Source: Acetatifactor sp. (GTDB lineage Bacteria > Bacillota > Clostridia > Lachnospirales > Lachnospiraceae). Taken from it: 48,611 nt of DNA. The DNA is taken from assembly GCA_016290775.1 (NCBI GenBank), contig JAEEVF010000015.1, positions 1-48,611 on the forward strand, written 5' to 3'. The first letter of the stretch is position 1, and every line of letters starts with the position of its first letter. The notes beneath the pieces were generated by a model, which worked only from the letters and a program-made list of their open reading frames with translations, was not told the DNA's origin and made no database searches. Positions 33,973 through 42,946 of the stretch are shown piece after piece. The translations under genes and the position numbers were made by a program.

Positions 33973-34350
33973 ATGGACATTATTTTGTCAAATTCATCCA
34001 ACGATCCGATCTACTTACAGATCGTCAATCAGATCAAGGCCTTGATCATTAGCGGAGAGCTTGCCGAAGGGGAGGCTCTCCCTTCGATGCGTAATCTGGC
34101 CTTGCAGCTTCGCATCAGCGTGATCACGACAAAGCGTGCCTATGAAGAACTCGAGCGGGAAGGCTACATCGAGTCCTATACCGGAAAGGGAAGCTTTGTC
34201 AAGGCGCAAAATGCCGAGCTCCTTCGCGAAACCCAGCTAAAACAGGTGGAAGAACACCTTTCGACGGCTGCGGGCATCGCAAAGCGAAGCGGCATCGAGC
34301 TTTCCGAGCTGCAATCCATTTTGGAGTTGTTATATCAGGACGAGACGTAA
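33973..34350 (+). CDS. GntR-family transcriptional regulator, YtrA type
   Basis: 125 residues: a winged helix (about 1-75) with the GntR signature DPIYLQIVNQIKALIISGELAEGEALPSMRNLA and RISVITTKRAYEELEREGYIESYTGKGSFV, followed by only a short helical tail. That short form without an effector domain is the YtrA subfamily, which usually represses a linked ABC operon. GGGAGGA precedes ATG 33973; the earlier Met at 33868 is not used. The likely operator is 31311-31329. Confidence 0.92.
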   Translation: MDIILSNSSNDPIYLQIVNQIKALIISGELAEGEALPSMRNLALQLRISVITTKRAYEELEREGYIESYTGKGSFVKAQNAELLRETQLKQVEEHLSTAAGIAKRSGIELSELQSILELLYQDET

Positions 34351-34353
34351 ATC

Positions 34354-34776
34354 ATGCGAAGTAAGCTGACTCCACAACAGAAAAACGACCTTCTCTCCGC
34401 AGGCTGCGCAATCCTCGCGGTCGCTTTACTATACCTCTTTTTCCACTTCTCGGGCATCGGTTGCCCGCTCCACTTCCTTACGGGCATCAACTGCCCCGGC
34501 TGCGGCATGAGCCGTGCCTGCATCGCCTTGCTGTGCCTGCGTTTCCATGATGCGTGGCACTATCATCCGCTGGTATATTCCCTCCCCTTCGCACTCCTTG
34601 TTTATCTCTTTCGTAAAAAAATGCCCCGGCGCATTTATCACTTTTTAATATTTACTTTCATTGCTTTATTTGTTACAATTTACCTAGTTCGAATGTTTGA
34701 TCCTACTTGCGACATTGTGACTTTCCAACCAGAACAGGGTTTTATCTTTCGAACGATCAAATTCTTATTCACGTGA
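34354..34776 (+). CDS. DUF2752 family membrane protein
   Basis: 140 residues, two to three hydrophobic segments and the family signature CPLHFLTGINCPGCGMSRA (Cys-Pro-x-Cys-Gly-x-Ser-Arg) near 37-55. The function is unknown. It begins 3 nt after the GntR stop and may be translated with it. It carries three closely spaced cysteines likely facing one side of the membrane. Confidence 0.82.
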   Translation: MRSKLTPQQKNDLLSAGCAILAVALLYLFFHFSGIGCPLHFLTGINCPGCGMSRACIALLCLRFHDAWHYHPLVYSLPFALLVYLFRKKMPRRIYHFLIFTFIALFVTIYLVRMFDPTCDIVTFQPEQGFIFRTIKFLFT

Positions 34777-34793
34777 GAAAAGGAGGATAAAAA

Positions 34794-35411
34794 ATGTTCT
34801 GTAGCAACTGTGGTACGGAAGTACCGGAAGGCACTAACAATTGTCCTAACTGTGGCGCACCCCTTTCCACCAGTGCAAAGGTAAACGACGTGGTGAATAA
34901 CGCGGCTGACATGGCAAAGAGCGCATTCAGCACCGCCGGTGAGTCCCTTGGCAACGCCTTTGCAGACATCAAGAATGATTTCACAAACGGCGGATATGTT
35001 CCCACGGGTGGTCCCTTAAAGACCGATCGCAGCCTCCTGGCTTACATCCTGCTGACGATCATCACCTGCGGCATCTATGGTTATTACTTCGTATATACGA
35101 TGGCAAGAGACGTGAACGTGGCATGTGAAGGCGACGGTGAACAGACCTCCGGTCTGCTCGTATTCATTCTTCTCTCCTTCATTACCTGTGGCTTCTACGC
35201 ATACTACTGGTATTACAAACTGGGCAACCGCCTCTGCGCAAACGCTCCTCGTTACGGCATGGCATTCCAGGAGAATGGTACCACGATCCTTCTGTGGTGC
35301 GTTGTTGGTTTGATCGCCTGCGGTATCGGTCCTTTCGTTGGCATGTACATCCTGATCAAGAACACCAACGCGATCTGCGCAGCTTACAACCGCGAGAACG
35401 GATTCATGTAA
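34794..35411 (+). CDS. Zinc-ribbon and DUF4234 membrane protein
   Basis: 205 residues. An N-terminal zinc ribbon MFCSNCGTEVPEGTNNCPNCG has two CxxC pairs (residues 3-6 and 17-20). A linker rich in Asp, Asn and Ala follows (25-75), and the remainder has about four hydrophobic segments with the DUF4234 text LLTIITCGIYGYYFVYTMARD and its relative LLSFITCGFYAYYWYYKLGN. AAGGAGG precedes the ATG. Role unknown. It lies 17 nt after the DUF2752 gene. Confidence 0.85.
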   Translation: MFCSNCGTEVPEGTNNCPNCGAPLSTSAKVNDVVNNAADMAKSAFSTAGESLGNAFADIKNDFTNGGYVPTGGPLKTDRSLLAYILLTIITCGIYGYYFVYTMARDVNVACEGDGEQTSGLLVFILLSFITCGFYAYYWYYKLGNRLCANAPRYGMAFQENGTTILLWCVVGLIACGIGPFVGMYILIKNTNAICAAYNRENGFM

Positions 35412-35475
35412 TCGGTCGGCTTGGCTTAATGCAATCGTAAGATTGACCTGACAAAAGCCAAATAAACAGCACAAC

Positions 35476-35514
35476 AAAACGGCATCGCCGCAATATTGCG
35501 GCAATGCCGTTTTT
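35476..35514. terminator. Bidirectional terminator between DUF4234 and YhhN genes
   Basis: A nearly perfect hairpin (AAAACGGCATCGCCGCAAT with its mirror ATTGCGGCAATGCCGTTTT, one mismatch) with T-run on both strands stands between the convergent genes ending at 35411 and 35538. Confidence 0.9.
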
Positions 35515-35537
35515 CTTATCGTTCATTTATCTCTTGT

Positions 35538-36224
35538 TCATAAACGATTGACCACGAACCAAAGTATACTTGTTGCAATGAGGTGCTGTCCCGCATAATA
35601 AAGACCAATATTCGCATTTCTAAGGCCCTGCCTGAACTTTCCTCCAAACGTATTTAGGATCAGCAAAATGTCACTTACAAGGAACAGGACGGCGCCAACC
35701 GCAAAGTCGATGGTAAAAAAGTTTGGCATCGTGATAACATTACTGATCGCTACGCAGTTGAGCAACATGATCGCTCCAAGATATACGACGCCAAACGCCT
35801 TGAATGCCGGCTTTGCCGTGATCCTTCCAAGGATCCAGATCATCAACGCCGTCGTGAGGACAACGCCTGCGATCACACTGATGATCTTATATGCTGAAAG
35901 CGGAAAGACTGCAATCAGATATACAATGTGACCTGCAAGGAAAACCAAGATCCCGACAAGGAAGATCATCTGTCCCTTTTTTTCGAATACAAACCTTAGA
36001 TTGAGCAGGATGTCAGCGATGAATCCGATCACCAGGCCGGCAAATATCATATCCGTTATTTTCGGGCTCTCGGATACCATATTAAAGATAAAACCCACGG
36101 CTACAAAACTAAGCGATGCCAACCCCTTTAATATCACCGCGGCAACATATTTCTTCTTATATTCCACGTAAAGAAACGAAATTACAAAAGCTGCGCATAA
36201 CGCGGTAAAAATACCCTGAATCAT
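35538..36224 (-). CDS. YhhN family membrane protein (lysoplasmalogenase-like)
   Basis: 228 residues, about eight hydrophobic segments. It resembles the YhhN/TMEM86 family: KGLASLSFVAVGF, GLVIGFIADILLNL, FLAGHIVYL and DFAVGAVLFLVSDILLIL, with the conserved Asp in IADILLNL and SDILL. Members hydrolyse the vinyl-ether bond of lysoplasmalogens; Lachnospiraceae do make plasmalogens, so the role is plausible. AGGAGGGG five nt before ATG 36224 fixes the start, against an upstream Met at 36323. It is a single gene. Confidence 0.82.
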   Translation of the reverse strand: MIQGIFTALCAAFVISFLYVEYKKKYVAAVILKGLASLSFVAVGFIFNMVSESPKITDMIFAGLVIGFIADILLNLRFVFEKKGQMIFLVGILVFLAGHIVYLIAVFPLSAYKIISVIAGVVLTTALMIWILGRITAKPAFKAFGVVYLGAIMLLNCVAISNVITMPNFFTIDFAVGAVLFLVSDILLILNTFGGKFRQGLRNANIGLYYAGQHLIATSILWFVVNRL

Positions 36225-36341
36225 TGAAACCCCTCCTTTGCTGTCTACCCCTATTTTAGGAAACTCTTGTAAATACCCCAATACAAGAATACCACGTCTC
36301 ACGAGAGGTTGCAACAAACGCATGCGCGTCGCAAGGGGATT

Positions 36342-37484
36342 TTATCTTCCCGTCACCTGGAAACGATGATATGCCGCCCAGCCTGCCGCGACAAGAAGCC
36401 CTGAGATTACTAGGTAGAGGATCGGTGCGATGGCATATTGCGTGAAATAACGTCCGCCTAAAGGGATCAATCTGTGCTCCAAAAGCGACCAGAAATTGAT
36501 CAAGTTCGAAGGCAGCATCGCCTTCGCCTGTGAGCCCAGTCGGAACGTATAAGGGATCAGGTTCAGCTGACCTACAAGATAGATCCCCACCATGATACCC
36601 ATCACCGCAAGGCTGTTCTTAAGGAGCTCCGAAACCGCCATGGCAAAGGACGAAAAAAGGATCCCCGCACAGAGCATGACGATAAGCTGTCTTACAAGAA
36701 ACTCTTTCATCGTAAAGGGATAGGCGGACTCTACCACCTCAAGCTGAACAACCGCGTTCATGCCATCCAACCCGTAAAGTCCAAGAATCAGCAGGGTCAG
36801 GATCGCCGTGGAAAGAACCGCGCAGCCGATCATCACGGAAATGCCGGCGCAAAACTTTGCAAAATAGGTCTCCTTGCGGCCGTTCTTGCAGCTGAGCACG
36901 ATCTGATCGGTCTTTTGTCTGTGCTCCACCGTAAACACCGTTGAAAGGCACAGCGCCGCGATCAGCAGGAGGACAAAAAGGACTCCGACCAGGTCTTGAA
37001 GCAAAACCAGCGTTCCGGCGTAATACCGATAGGTTATCGGCGTGGCCACTTCTCTTTCCGTTTCGTTCCACCACGCGATCTCATCCGCCGTAAGACCGTC
37101 CTGTATCATGCCAGAAGCAATCCTTTGTTCGCGATCACGGTACATCTCTTCGGCGGTATATTCCGTCAAATGTTCTCTGTCACTTACTAAGTTCTTCACA
37201 ATGTATGCGACGCCCTGGTACTTAAGATTGTCCTGGTTCCATACGCGACCTTGCTCGATAAGCTTCGGATACATTTCCTGAAGCAGCGCATCGTCGATCA
37301 GCCGTCCATCCATGGTCTTTTGCGCGGTCGCCTCCTCGCGCACTCCCTCCATGCCCTTCGTCAATCCTGGCGCGAGGGCTTCAAGAACGATCACGGCCAG
37401 CATGACGAGAATCATTGCGATCATCAGCTTATTCTTCATGATCTTCTTAAGCTCGTACTGATATAACAGTCCAAAGTTACTCAT
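36342..37484 (-). CDS. ABC-2 type permease protein
   Basis: 380 residues, one N-terminal transmembrane segment, an extracytoplasmic region rich in charged residues (about 40-160) and a block of about five segments from 170 onward. The start ATG 37484 lies one nt after the ATPase stop, so it depends on coupling. With the ATPase and a sigma factor operon it should form a transporter, in the style of bacitracin-type or lantibiotic immunity exporters. The substrate is unknown. Confidence 0.82.
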   Translation of the reverse strand: MSNFGLLYQYELKKIMKNKLMIAMILVMLAVIVLEALAPGLTKGMEGVREEATAQKTMDGRLIDDALLQEMYPKLIEQGRVWNQDNLKYQGVAYIVKNLVSDREHLTEYTAEEMYRDREQRIASGMIQDGLTADEIAWWNETEREVATPITYRYYAGTLVLLQDLVGVLFVLLLIAALCLSTVFTVEHRQKTDQIVLSCKNGRKETYFAKFCAGISVMIGCAVLSTAILTLLILGLYGLDGMNAVVQLEVVESAYPFTMKEFLVRQLIVMLCAGILFSSFAMAVSELLKNSLAVMGIMVGIYLVGQLNLIPYTFRLGSQAKAMLPSNLINFWSLLEHRLIPLGGRYFTQYAIAPILYLVISGLLVAAGWAAYHRFQVTGR

Positions 37485-37485
37485 G

Positions 37486-38175
37486 TCACTCAAATTCCTC
37501 CATGTAGAATTTCTCCAAGTCTCCCTGGCTCTCATCCCACTTCCCGTCATAGATGATCTGGCCGTCGCGCATCATGAGAAGATGGCTCGCGATGTGCTCC
37601 ACGTCGGAGACAATGTGCGTCGAGAAAAGGACGATGGTGTTCTTCCCGACCTCCGCGATGAGGTTGCGAAAACGCACGCGTTCCTTGGGGTCGAGCCCGG
37701 CCGTCGGCTCATCCAAGATCAAGATCTTCGGGTCGTTCACCAGTGCCTGCGCAATGCCGACCCTTTGCTTCATGCCGCCGGAAAAGGTGCGGATCTTCTT
37801 ATTGGCAACCTCCGAAAGGCCAACAAGCTCCAGTAGTTCGTCCGTTTTCTTCCATGCCTTTTTCTTTTCGATGCCCTTGAGCGCCGCCACATAGCGCACA
37901 AAATCCCGCGCCGTGAATTCGGGATAATAGCCGAAATCCTGGGGAAGGTACCCTAGGAGCGCCCTGTAGTTTTCCGTCTGCACGGGGATGTCGTCCGCCG
38001 TGATCTCGCCGCCGGTCGGCTCAAGGATTCCCGCCATCATGCGAAGGAGCGTCGTCTTTCCGGCGCCGTTTGCGCCCAAAAGCCCCGTGACCCCCTCCGA
38101 AAGGGAAAAGGAAATCCGATCGACTGCGATCTTATTTTTATATTGTTTCGTGATCCGATCTACTGCTAGTTTCAT
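37486..38175 (-). CDS. ABC transporter ATP-binding protein
   Basis: 229 residues. Walker A GANGAGKT, signature FSGGMKQRVGIAQAL, Walker B ILILDEPTAGLD and switch STHI. It resembles the BcrA/NatA-type ATPases. It overlaps the preceding membrane-protein gene by four nt (ATGA) and is followed by the ABC-2 permease one nt downstream. Confidence 0.95.
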   Translation of the reverse strand: MKLAVDRITKQYKNKIAVDRISFSLSEGVTGLLGANGAGKTTLLRMMAGILEPTGGEITADDIPVQTENYRALLGYLPQDFGYYPEFTARDFVRYVAALKGIEKKKAWKKTDELLELVGLSEVANKKIRTFSGGMKQRVGIAQALVNDPKILILDEPTAGLDPKERVRFRNLIAEVGKNTIVLFSTHIVSDVEHIASHLLMMRDGQIIYDGKWDESQGDLEKFYMEEFE

Positions 38176-38891
38176 GCAAAAGCCTCCACCTGTCGAATTG
38201 TTTTTTGCTGCTCAAGAATGGTCAGCAAAAGGAGTACCAGGACAATGAGAATGCCCCAATTCTCCAAAAGGGTTGTATATCGTAATACCATGAATTTCTG
38301 CGACTGCTCCTGGCTGATCCAAAAGGTCACAAGCGAGATCAGTGCGGCGATCGCGGCGGAGGAATATCCCGTCTTCCGACCAAGCGCGCTCCGTTCTGCG
38401 ATGAGGCTCAGGATCATGGTGCTCAGGTACGGGATCAGGATCCGCGTCGCCGTGAGCAGGAGCTTTCCGCCGAAGGCATATGCAAGCATCGGTGCTGAAA
38501 CGCACAGCATCACTGCGTAAAGGATTCCAAGGATCGTCATGCGCGCGAACAAGACGCTGCGAAGGGAAAACCTCGTCGCCATCTCAATCTCCGACATGCC
38601 AAAACGGGTCGAGCGATTGGTTTCAAGCACGCTGATCGCGGCCGTAAACGGCATCAGAACGGTCACAATGCGCTCCGTGTCCTCCAGATGAAGGATCGAT
38701 CCGCCGATCGCGAAGGCCATCATGCAAATGGCAAACAGCCAAACGGGCCATCTGACGTACGCCGCCTGCTGCCAAAGCATTTCAGGCAAGCTCACCTCGC
38801 GCGGCTTTAAGTTCATCAGAAACGCCTGCTTTTTCTTGGGTTCCGGCGCAGCATATGCTTCCGCCAAAAGCTTTTCCAACTGCTTTTTCAT
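38172..38891 (-). CDS. Membrane protein of the sigma/ABC operon, unrecognised family
   Basis: 239 residues. A soluble N-terminus of about 45 residues (KKQLEKLLAEAYAAPEPKKKQAFLMNL) precedes about six hydrophobic segments; the first is PVWLFAICMMAFAIGG. It overlaps the sigma gene by 4 nt upstream and the ATPase by 4 nt downstream. Position after a sigma gene is where an anti-sigma factor would stand, but the sequence shows no zinc-binding anti-sigma motif (HxxxCxxC). It could also be a second permease. Confidence 0.7.
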   Translation of the reverse strand: MKKQLEKLLAEAYAAPEPKKKQAFLMNLKPREVSLPEMLWQQAAYVRWPVWLFAICMMAFAIGGSILHLEDTERIVTVLMPFTAAISVLETNRSTRFGMSEIEMATRFSLRSVLFARMTILGILYAVMLCVSAPMLAYAFGGKLLLTATRILIPYLSTMILSLIAERSALGRKTGYSSAAIAALISLVTFWISQEQSQKFMVLRYTTLLENWGILIVLVLLLLTILEQQKTIRQVEAFA

Positions 38892-39340
38892 GATCCGCTC
38901 ACCTCCAATCCCTTACGTAATGCTTCCTCTGCGTCCTTTAAGCGCCTGTAGACCGCAAATCTTGAAAGTCCTAACGCTTTTCCAATGGTGCCAACCGATT
39001 CGCCGTTGACGTGCCGCAGAAGCAATAGCTCCTGGTCCTCTACGGGCAGCTTTGAAAGCGCCACCCTGACGATCGCCGTCTCCTCCGTGGATCCTATATT
39101 TTGGGCCGCCCGCGCCTCGTCCTCCTCCGGAAGAGGATCCGGCTTTACGCGCCTGTACTCATCGATGCATAGGTTCTTTGCGATCGAATATAAGTACCGC
39201 ATGTCATATTCCTGCAGGTTTCCGTAGCTACTGATAAAGCGAAGGAAAGTCTCTTGCGTGATATCTTCCGCGAGCTCTTGGTTTTTCAGCCGAAAATAAG
39301 CGTATCGGTAGATTTTGTCATAAGCATTTTCCAAGTCCAT
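38888..39340 (-). CDS. ECF-type RNA polymerase sigma factor
   Basis: 150 residues. Region 2 DLENAYDKIYRYAYFRLKNQELAEDITQETFLRF with the typical DITQETF segment (about 26-33), and region 4 with LPVEDQELLLLRHVNGESVGTIGKALGLSRFAVYRRLKDAEEAL as the helix-turn-helix. It directs transcription of a small regulon, probably including its own operon. It overlaps the next membrane gene by 4 nt. Confidence 0.93.
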   Translation of the reverse strand: MDLENAYDKIYRYAYFRLKNQELAEDITQETFLRFISSYGNLQEYDMRYLYSIAKNLCIDEYRRVKPDPLPEEDEARAAQNIGSTEETAIVRVALSKLPVEDQELLLLRHVNGESVGTIGKALGLSRFAVYRRLKDAEEALRKGLEVSGS

Positions 39341-39414
39341 GGCTCCGATCCTTTCCTCCCTTCATCATGATTAACGAACCAGCACCGCAAAACGTGCGGA
39401 TGTTTTTAAAATTT

Positions 39415-40137
39415 TTATTTTTCCTTCTTGATCAAATATACAAAATAGATCAGGAGGATCAAAAACTGGGCCGTGCCCAGCGCGATATTGAGTCCGCGCG
39501 AGCCCTCCGCGCTGATAAAAGAGCAAAAATCATGCAAGGCATGCAAAAGGACGCAAGGAATAATGCTCCCGCCCAAGTGGAGTATCACCGCGAACACCAG
39601 CCCGTAGACAAACGCAAAACAGATCTGGAGCAGCGTCATCACGGGGCTGGCGCCGCCAATGACGTTCAAAAGGTGCGCCAGTCCAAAAAGCACGGAGGAA
39701 ATGATCACCGCCTTCACCACGCTCTTTTTGAGCCACATGTTACAGATGATCCCTCTGAAGTATACTTCTTCGATCATGCCGATGGCCAACGTAAAGAACA
39801 GATTTGCAAAAACCGTCTTCGCGCCTTCGCTCAAGTCGATCCCTGCGATCAGGTTTGACAGCGCCACTGCCAGGATCGGCACAAAGAACAGCAATTTCTT
39901 TGCCGCGCCAGGCGCCATTTTGCGAAACCCAAGACTGGCAATCTCTTTATTCTTCACAAAGAAAAACAAAATCGTCAGAAGTACGCTCCCCCACAGGATC
40001 GCGCCCCTCGTCAGCACGGATGCAAGTCCCCGGGCCTGCCCCACGACCGCCACCGCGCCCTGAATAAAAAACACGATCAATACGACCAGCATCGCGATCA
40101 CAGTCTTTAGGATGACCCTATCTTTCTTCTCTTTCAT
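39415..40137 (-). CDS. CPBP-family intramembrane metalloprotease
   Basis: 240 residues, about seven hydrophobic segments. The CPBP (Abi) motifs are present: EEVYFRG (about 122-128, paired Glu and Arg), FGLAHLLN with a His, and the late HALHDF. Members are linked to bacteriocin self-immunity and membrane protein cleavage, but no bacteriocin gene is seen. It is a separate leftward gene, 75 nt upstream of the sigma gene. Confidence 0.88.
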   Translation of the reverse strand: MKEKKDRVILKTVIAMLVVLIVFFIQGAVAVVGQARGLASVLTRGAILWGSVLLTILFFFVKNKEIASLGFRKMAPGAAKKLLFFVPILAVALSNLIAGIDLSEGAKTVFANLFFTLAIGMIEEVYFRGIICNMWLKKSVVKAVIISSVLFGLAHLLNVIGGASPVMTLLQICFAFVYGLVFAVILHLGGSIIPCVLLHALHDFCSFISAEGSRGLNIALGTAQFLILLIYFVYLIKKEK

Positions 40138-40329
40138 ATCCCTTCTCCTTAGCCCTTACATGCTTTCTTCTAATCACATTACGCCTAGACAGATCTTGTT
40201 GCCACGATTCTGCCTTCTTGCAAGTTAAGATTAACTCGAAACAAAGGTTGCCTTCCACCAATCATTATGCACAATTCTCGCCACTTCCGCAACCCACGGT
40301 TGCATTTGCGCAAATATATATAGCATAAA

Positions 40330-40362
40330 CAAAAATCCCGGAAGCCAAAGGACTTCCGGGAT
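40330..40362 (-). terminator. Terminator of the second lipoprotein gene
   Basis: ATCCCGGAAG pairs with CTTCCGGGAT around CCAAAGGA, followed on the minus strand by five T. It is identical in stem and loop to the one at 42947-42977. Confidence 0.88.
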
Positions 40363-40401
40363 AATAGAATTGTTTCGTGCCGTTCTCTGAATTTCCATGT
40401 T

Positions 40402-42699
40402 TTATTGTTCATTCAAAAACAGCTGCACCCTGTTTTGGATGGCGTTGATCGTTTGGTCTATCGATTTTTGGTCTGCATAGTATCCACCAAGTTCATCATA
40501 TACAATTCCCCAAATTACATAGATTCTCTGATCTCTCAGCGTGGCCCCATTTAATAGCGAGTAAAGGGTTTCCGCTTCCTCCTCCGTAAACGGGTGAACC
40601 TTATACCACGATCCTTCGTCTGGATTCATTGGGTCAAACGAGGTTTGCGGGACACCAATCAGTTGGTATGCCCCATGGCTTAAAAGTCCGTCTTCCTCAG
40701 CTAATGCTTCAATGTTCTCCTGAAGATATTTCTTATTGGTCGGGATTCCAATATAGCTTTCATTGTATCTCATTGTAACCGGATTTTGCGACAAGACATA
40801 CTCGATAAAATCCCATGCTCCTTCCTTCTCCTGACTTCTGCTACAAATTGAAGGCGTTGCGCCGTTAGAATCTGGATAAAGAAAGAACAGTGGCTCTCCG
40901 TCCAAGGATGGATACCCTATGAATTCCGCCGTTTTTCCAAAATACAAGTTTTGAACCTTTTGGATGTCAAAAACGGATTCCAGATATATATTTTGCAGAA
41001 ATTGTTCAATGCTATAGGGATGGTAGGTTCCGTCTCCTTTTGGGTAGGAATGTGCATATTCAAGCATTTTGCGAAATTCCGGGCTGTCAAAGCTTGCCTT
41101 CTTGTTCTCAAAATCCACAAAGCTTTCCAGATTGGGTTTGAACCAAATGGCATTAAAATCTTCTCTCGTGCATTGATCCTTGGGCTGTGAATCCAGATGT
41201 GCCTTGGCGTAGGCCATAAGTTCCTCTATTGTCCAGCCCGTGCGTTCTCCAAATTCGGAGCTTGATACGATCATGGTATCGATCATGACCGTGCAGGGAA
41301 TGGCAGCGATGCCCTTCTTAGACGTTACCATTTCCATGACCTTCTCTAAGATATCATCCTTGCTGATCTTTTCACTTCTTTCCAAATATGGCGTCAGATC
41401 ATCCACATAACCCTGATTTAGAAAATCTTCAAAGGTAGGGTTGGCACCCGTGAAGAAAAACGTCATGTCTAAAAGATCCGGAGGATTGTTCCCCAGCATG
41501 TCTGCAACTATGCGTTCTCTCCAATCCGGGCTATTTGAATAATCCACCATCTCCACGCAGTACTTTTTTTGCGATCGGTTATAGCCAGAAACTATATTTG
41601 CCAAAACCGTTAGTTTACTATAGACCGCAAAGTGAAGCACCTTGGGGCCTTCCGCCTTTTCTTGCCCCTCCTTCATTGGAGTCAGAATGGCCAATTCGCC
41701 GGAAAGTGTGAGTGATAAGGTGGAAACATATACCTTCTCCTTTCGGATCTGAATTCCGCGAACTTCCACCCCCGAAATGCCACAGGACTCCCAACTCGCG
41801 ATTTTATAAGTCTTGCTTTGATCCAAGTCTGCGACATAAAGGCCCTCATTATTTGAAACCAACAGAGCGTGATCTATGCCAGCATATGACCCATCCGCAA
41901 TTTCACCGATCGCACCTATATCTGTCGGCATCCCCTCTATGGTCACCAATTCACAGGTATCAAACTCTACACGGCGAACACTTTTGGACAATCCTACAAT
42001 AACGGAAACATATAGAGAACCCTTTGTTGACCTGACAAAATCGGCTGCGCTGGCTCCGTCCTCCAAATGAATTTCTCCCTTCTTTTTCCCATCTGAGGTC
42101 AGAACCATCTTCTCGTTTGATGAAATCGCCACATTGCCCTCTCCATCAACGCCCATAAGAAAGCTATAGGATTTTGAAGGAATGACGTCTCCGTCCAAGG
42201 GCTGACTTTTCGTTTGATTTCCAAAGCGATCATACTCAGCTAAAACATATTCCTTCGCCGTTCCCATGCCAGACATATATTCTGCGTCAAACCGTCCGAG
42301 GAGAGCAAGCAGATTCCCGTCCTTTGTCAGGGTGATACATTGAACGCTCCACTTCTCCTCTTCCGTCTCTTCCTCGCTCCATCGGATCAGATCAACGGAC
42401 TCCTTAGTGGAAACATTCAAACGCTTAACATACCATACGGCCAATTCCTCATCATAATCCCTGTAAAAGACCTTATCCCCGTAAGTGCAAATATGATATA
42501 TATCCGCCGACGACGATATCCTCAAATCCTGAAACATAGCGTCATATTGTCTCAGATAGTCTTCCAGGATTATCGCATCCTGCGCTTCTTGCACGGTTGT
42601 TTCCTGCGTGTCAGCGTCCCTTTTCTGACAGCCCACCATCATAAAAATAAATAAGGTGGTGACGATCAACAGAATAACATATCTCCTTTTTCCATCCAT
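40402..42699 (-). CDS. Lipoprotein with propeller-like N-terminus and extracellular solute-binding C-terminus, second copy
   Basis: 765 residues. Signal peptide RYVILLIVTTLFIFMMVGC with lipobox MVGC (Cys24), then an Asp/Gln/Thr-rich linker. Residues about 50-340 show repeating short strands with DGN, GDK and similar turns, like a beta-propeller. From about 360 the sequence resembles family 1 solute-binding proteins (VANIVSGYNRSQKKYCVEMVDYS, ADMLGNNPPDLLDM, GYVDDLTPYLERSE). Its C-terminus QKSIDQTINAIQNRVQLFLNEQ matches the first copy. No permease or ATPase is adjacent. A promoter -10 TATACT (42722-42727) and a half-site array are upstream. Substrate not known. Confidence 0.82.
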   Translation of the reverse strand: MDGKRRYVILLIVTTLFIFMMVGCQKRDADTQETTVQEAQDAIILEDYLRQYDAMFQDLRISSSADIYHICTYGDKVFYRDYDEELAVWYVKRLNVSTKESVDLIRWSEEETEEEKWSVQCITLTKDGNLLALLGRFDAEYMSGMGTAKEYVLAEYDRFGNQTKSQPLDGDVIPSKSYSFLMGVDGEGNVAISSNEKMVLTSDGKKKGEIHLEDGASAADFVRSTKGSLYVSVIVGLSKSVRRVEFDTCELVTIEGMPTDIGAIGEIADGSYAGIDHALLVSNNEGLYVADLDQSKTYKIASWESCGISGVEVRGIQIRKEKVYVSTLSLTLSGELAILTPMKEGQEKAEGPKVLHFAVYSKLTVLANIVSGYNRSQKKYCVEMVDYSNSPDWRERIVADMLGNNPPDLLDMTFFFTGANPTFEDFLNQGYVDDLTPYLERSEKISKDDILEKVMEMVTSKKGIAAIPCTVMIDTMIVSSSEFGERTGWTIEELMAYAKAHLDSQPKDQCTREDFNAIWFKPNLESFVDFENKKASFDSPEFRKMLEYAHSYPKGDGTYHPYSIEQFLQNIYLESVFDIQKVQNLYFGKTAEFIGYPSLDGEPLFFLYPDSNGATPSICSRSQEKEGAWDFIEYVLSQNPVTMRYNESYIGIPTNKKYLQENIEALAEEDGLLSHGAYQLIGVPQTSFDPMNPDEGSWYKVHPFTEEEAETLYSLLNGATLRDQRIYVIWGIVYDELGGYYADQKSIDQTINAIQNRVQLFLNEQ

Positions 42700-42749
42700 A
42701 CCATCCTACCTCCTCTTTTTTAGTATACAACCTTTAGCAGAAGATGAAC

Positions 42750-42786
42750 TTTAAGATTTGTTTAACGAACTTTAAGATATGATTAA
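42750..42786. promoter_or_regulatory. Array of TTTAA half-sites in helical phase
   Basis: TTTAA at 42750, 42761 and 42771 and ATTAA at 42782 are spaced 11, 10 and 11 bp. On the gene's strand the units read TTAAA/TTAAT. The array lies 22-60 bp upstream of the -10 TATACT (42722-42727), and no good -35 box is present, so an activator is likely. Confidence 0.6.
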
Positions 42787-42946
42787 CGTTCTATCCTTGT
42801 CATGTTTTTCCTTGACTCATTTCACGGTTTGGGATTCCGTAGTCAAACTTGCCTTGCTTTCCCTTTGACTCATTTCTTGGTTTGGTAACTTGCAGTCATA
42901 AAAGGATGAAAACATAAATCCAAGGTGAAAATCAGAAGTCAGACAT

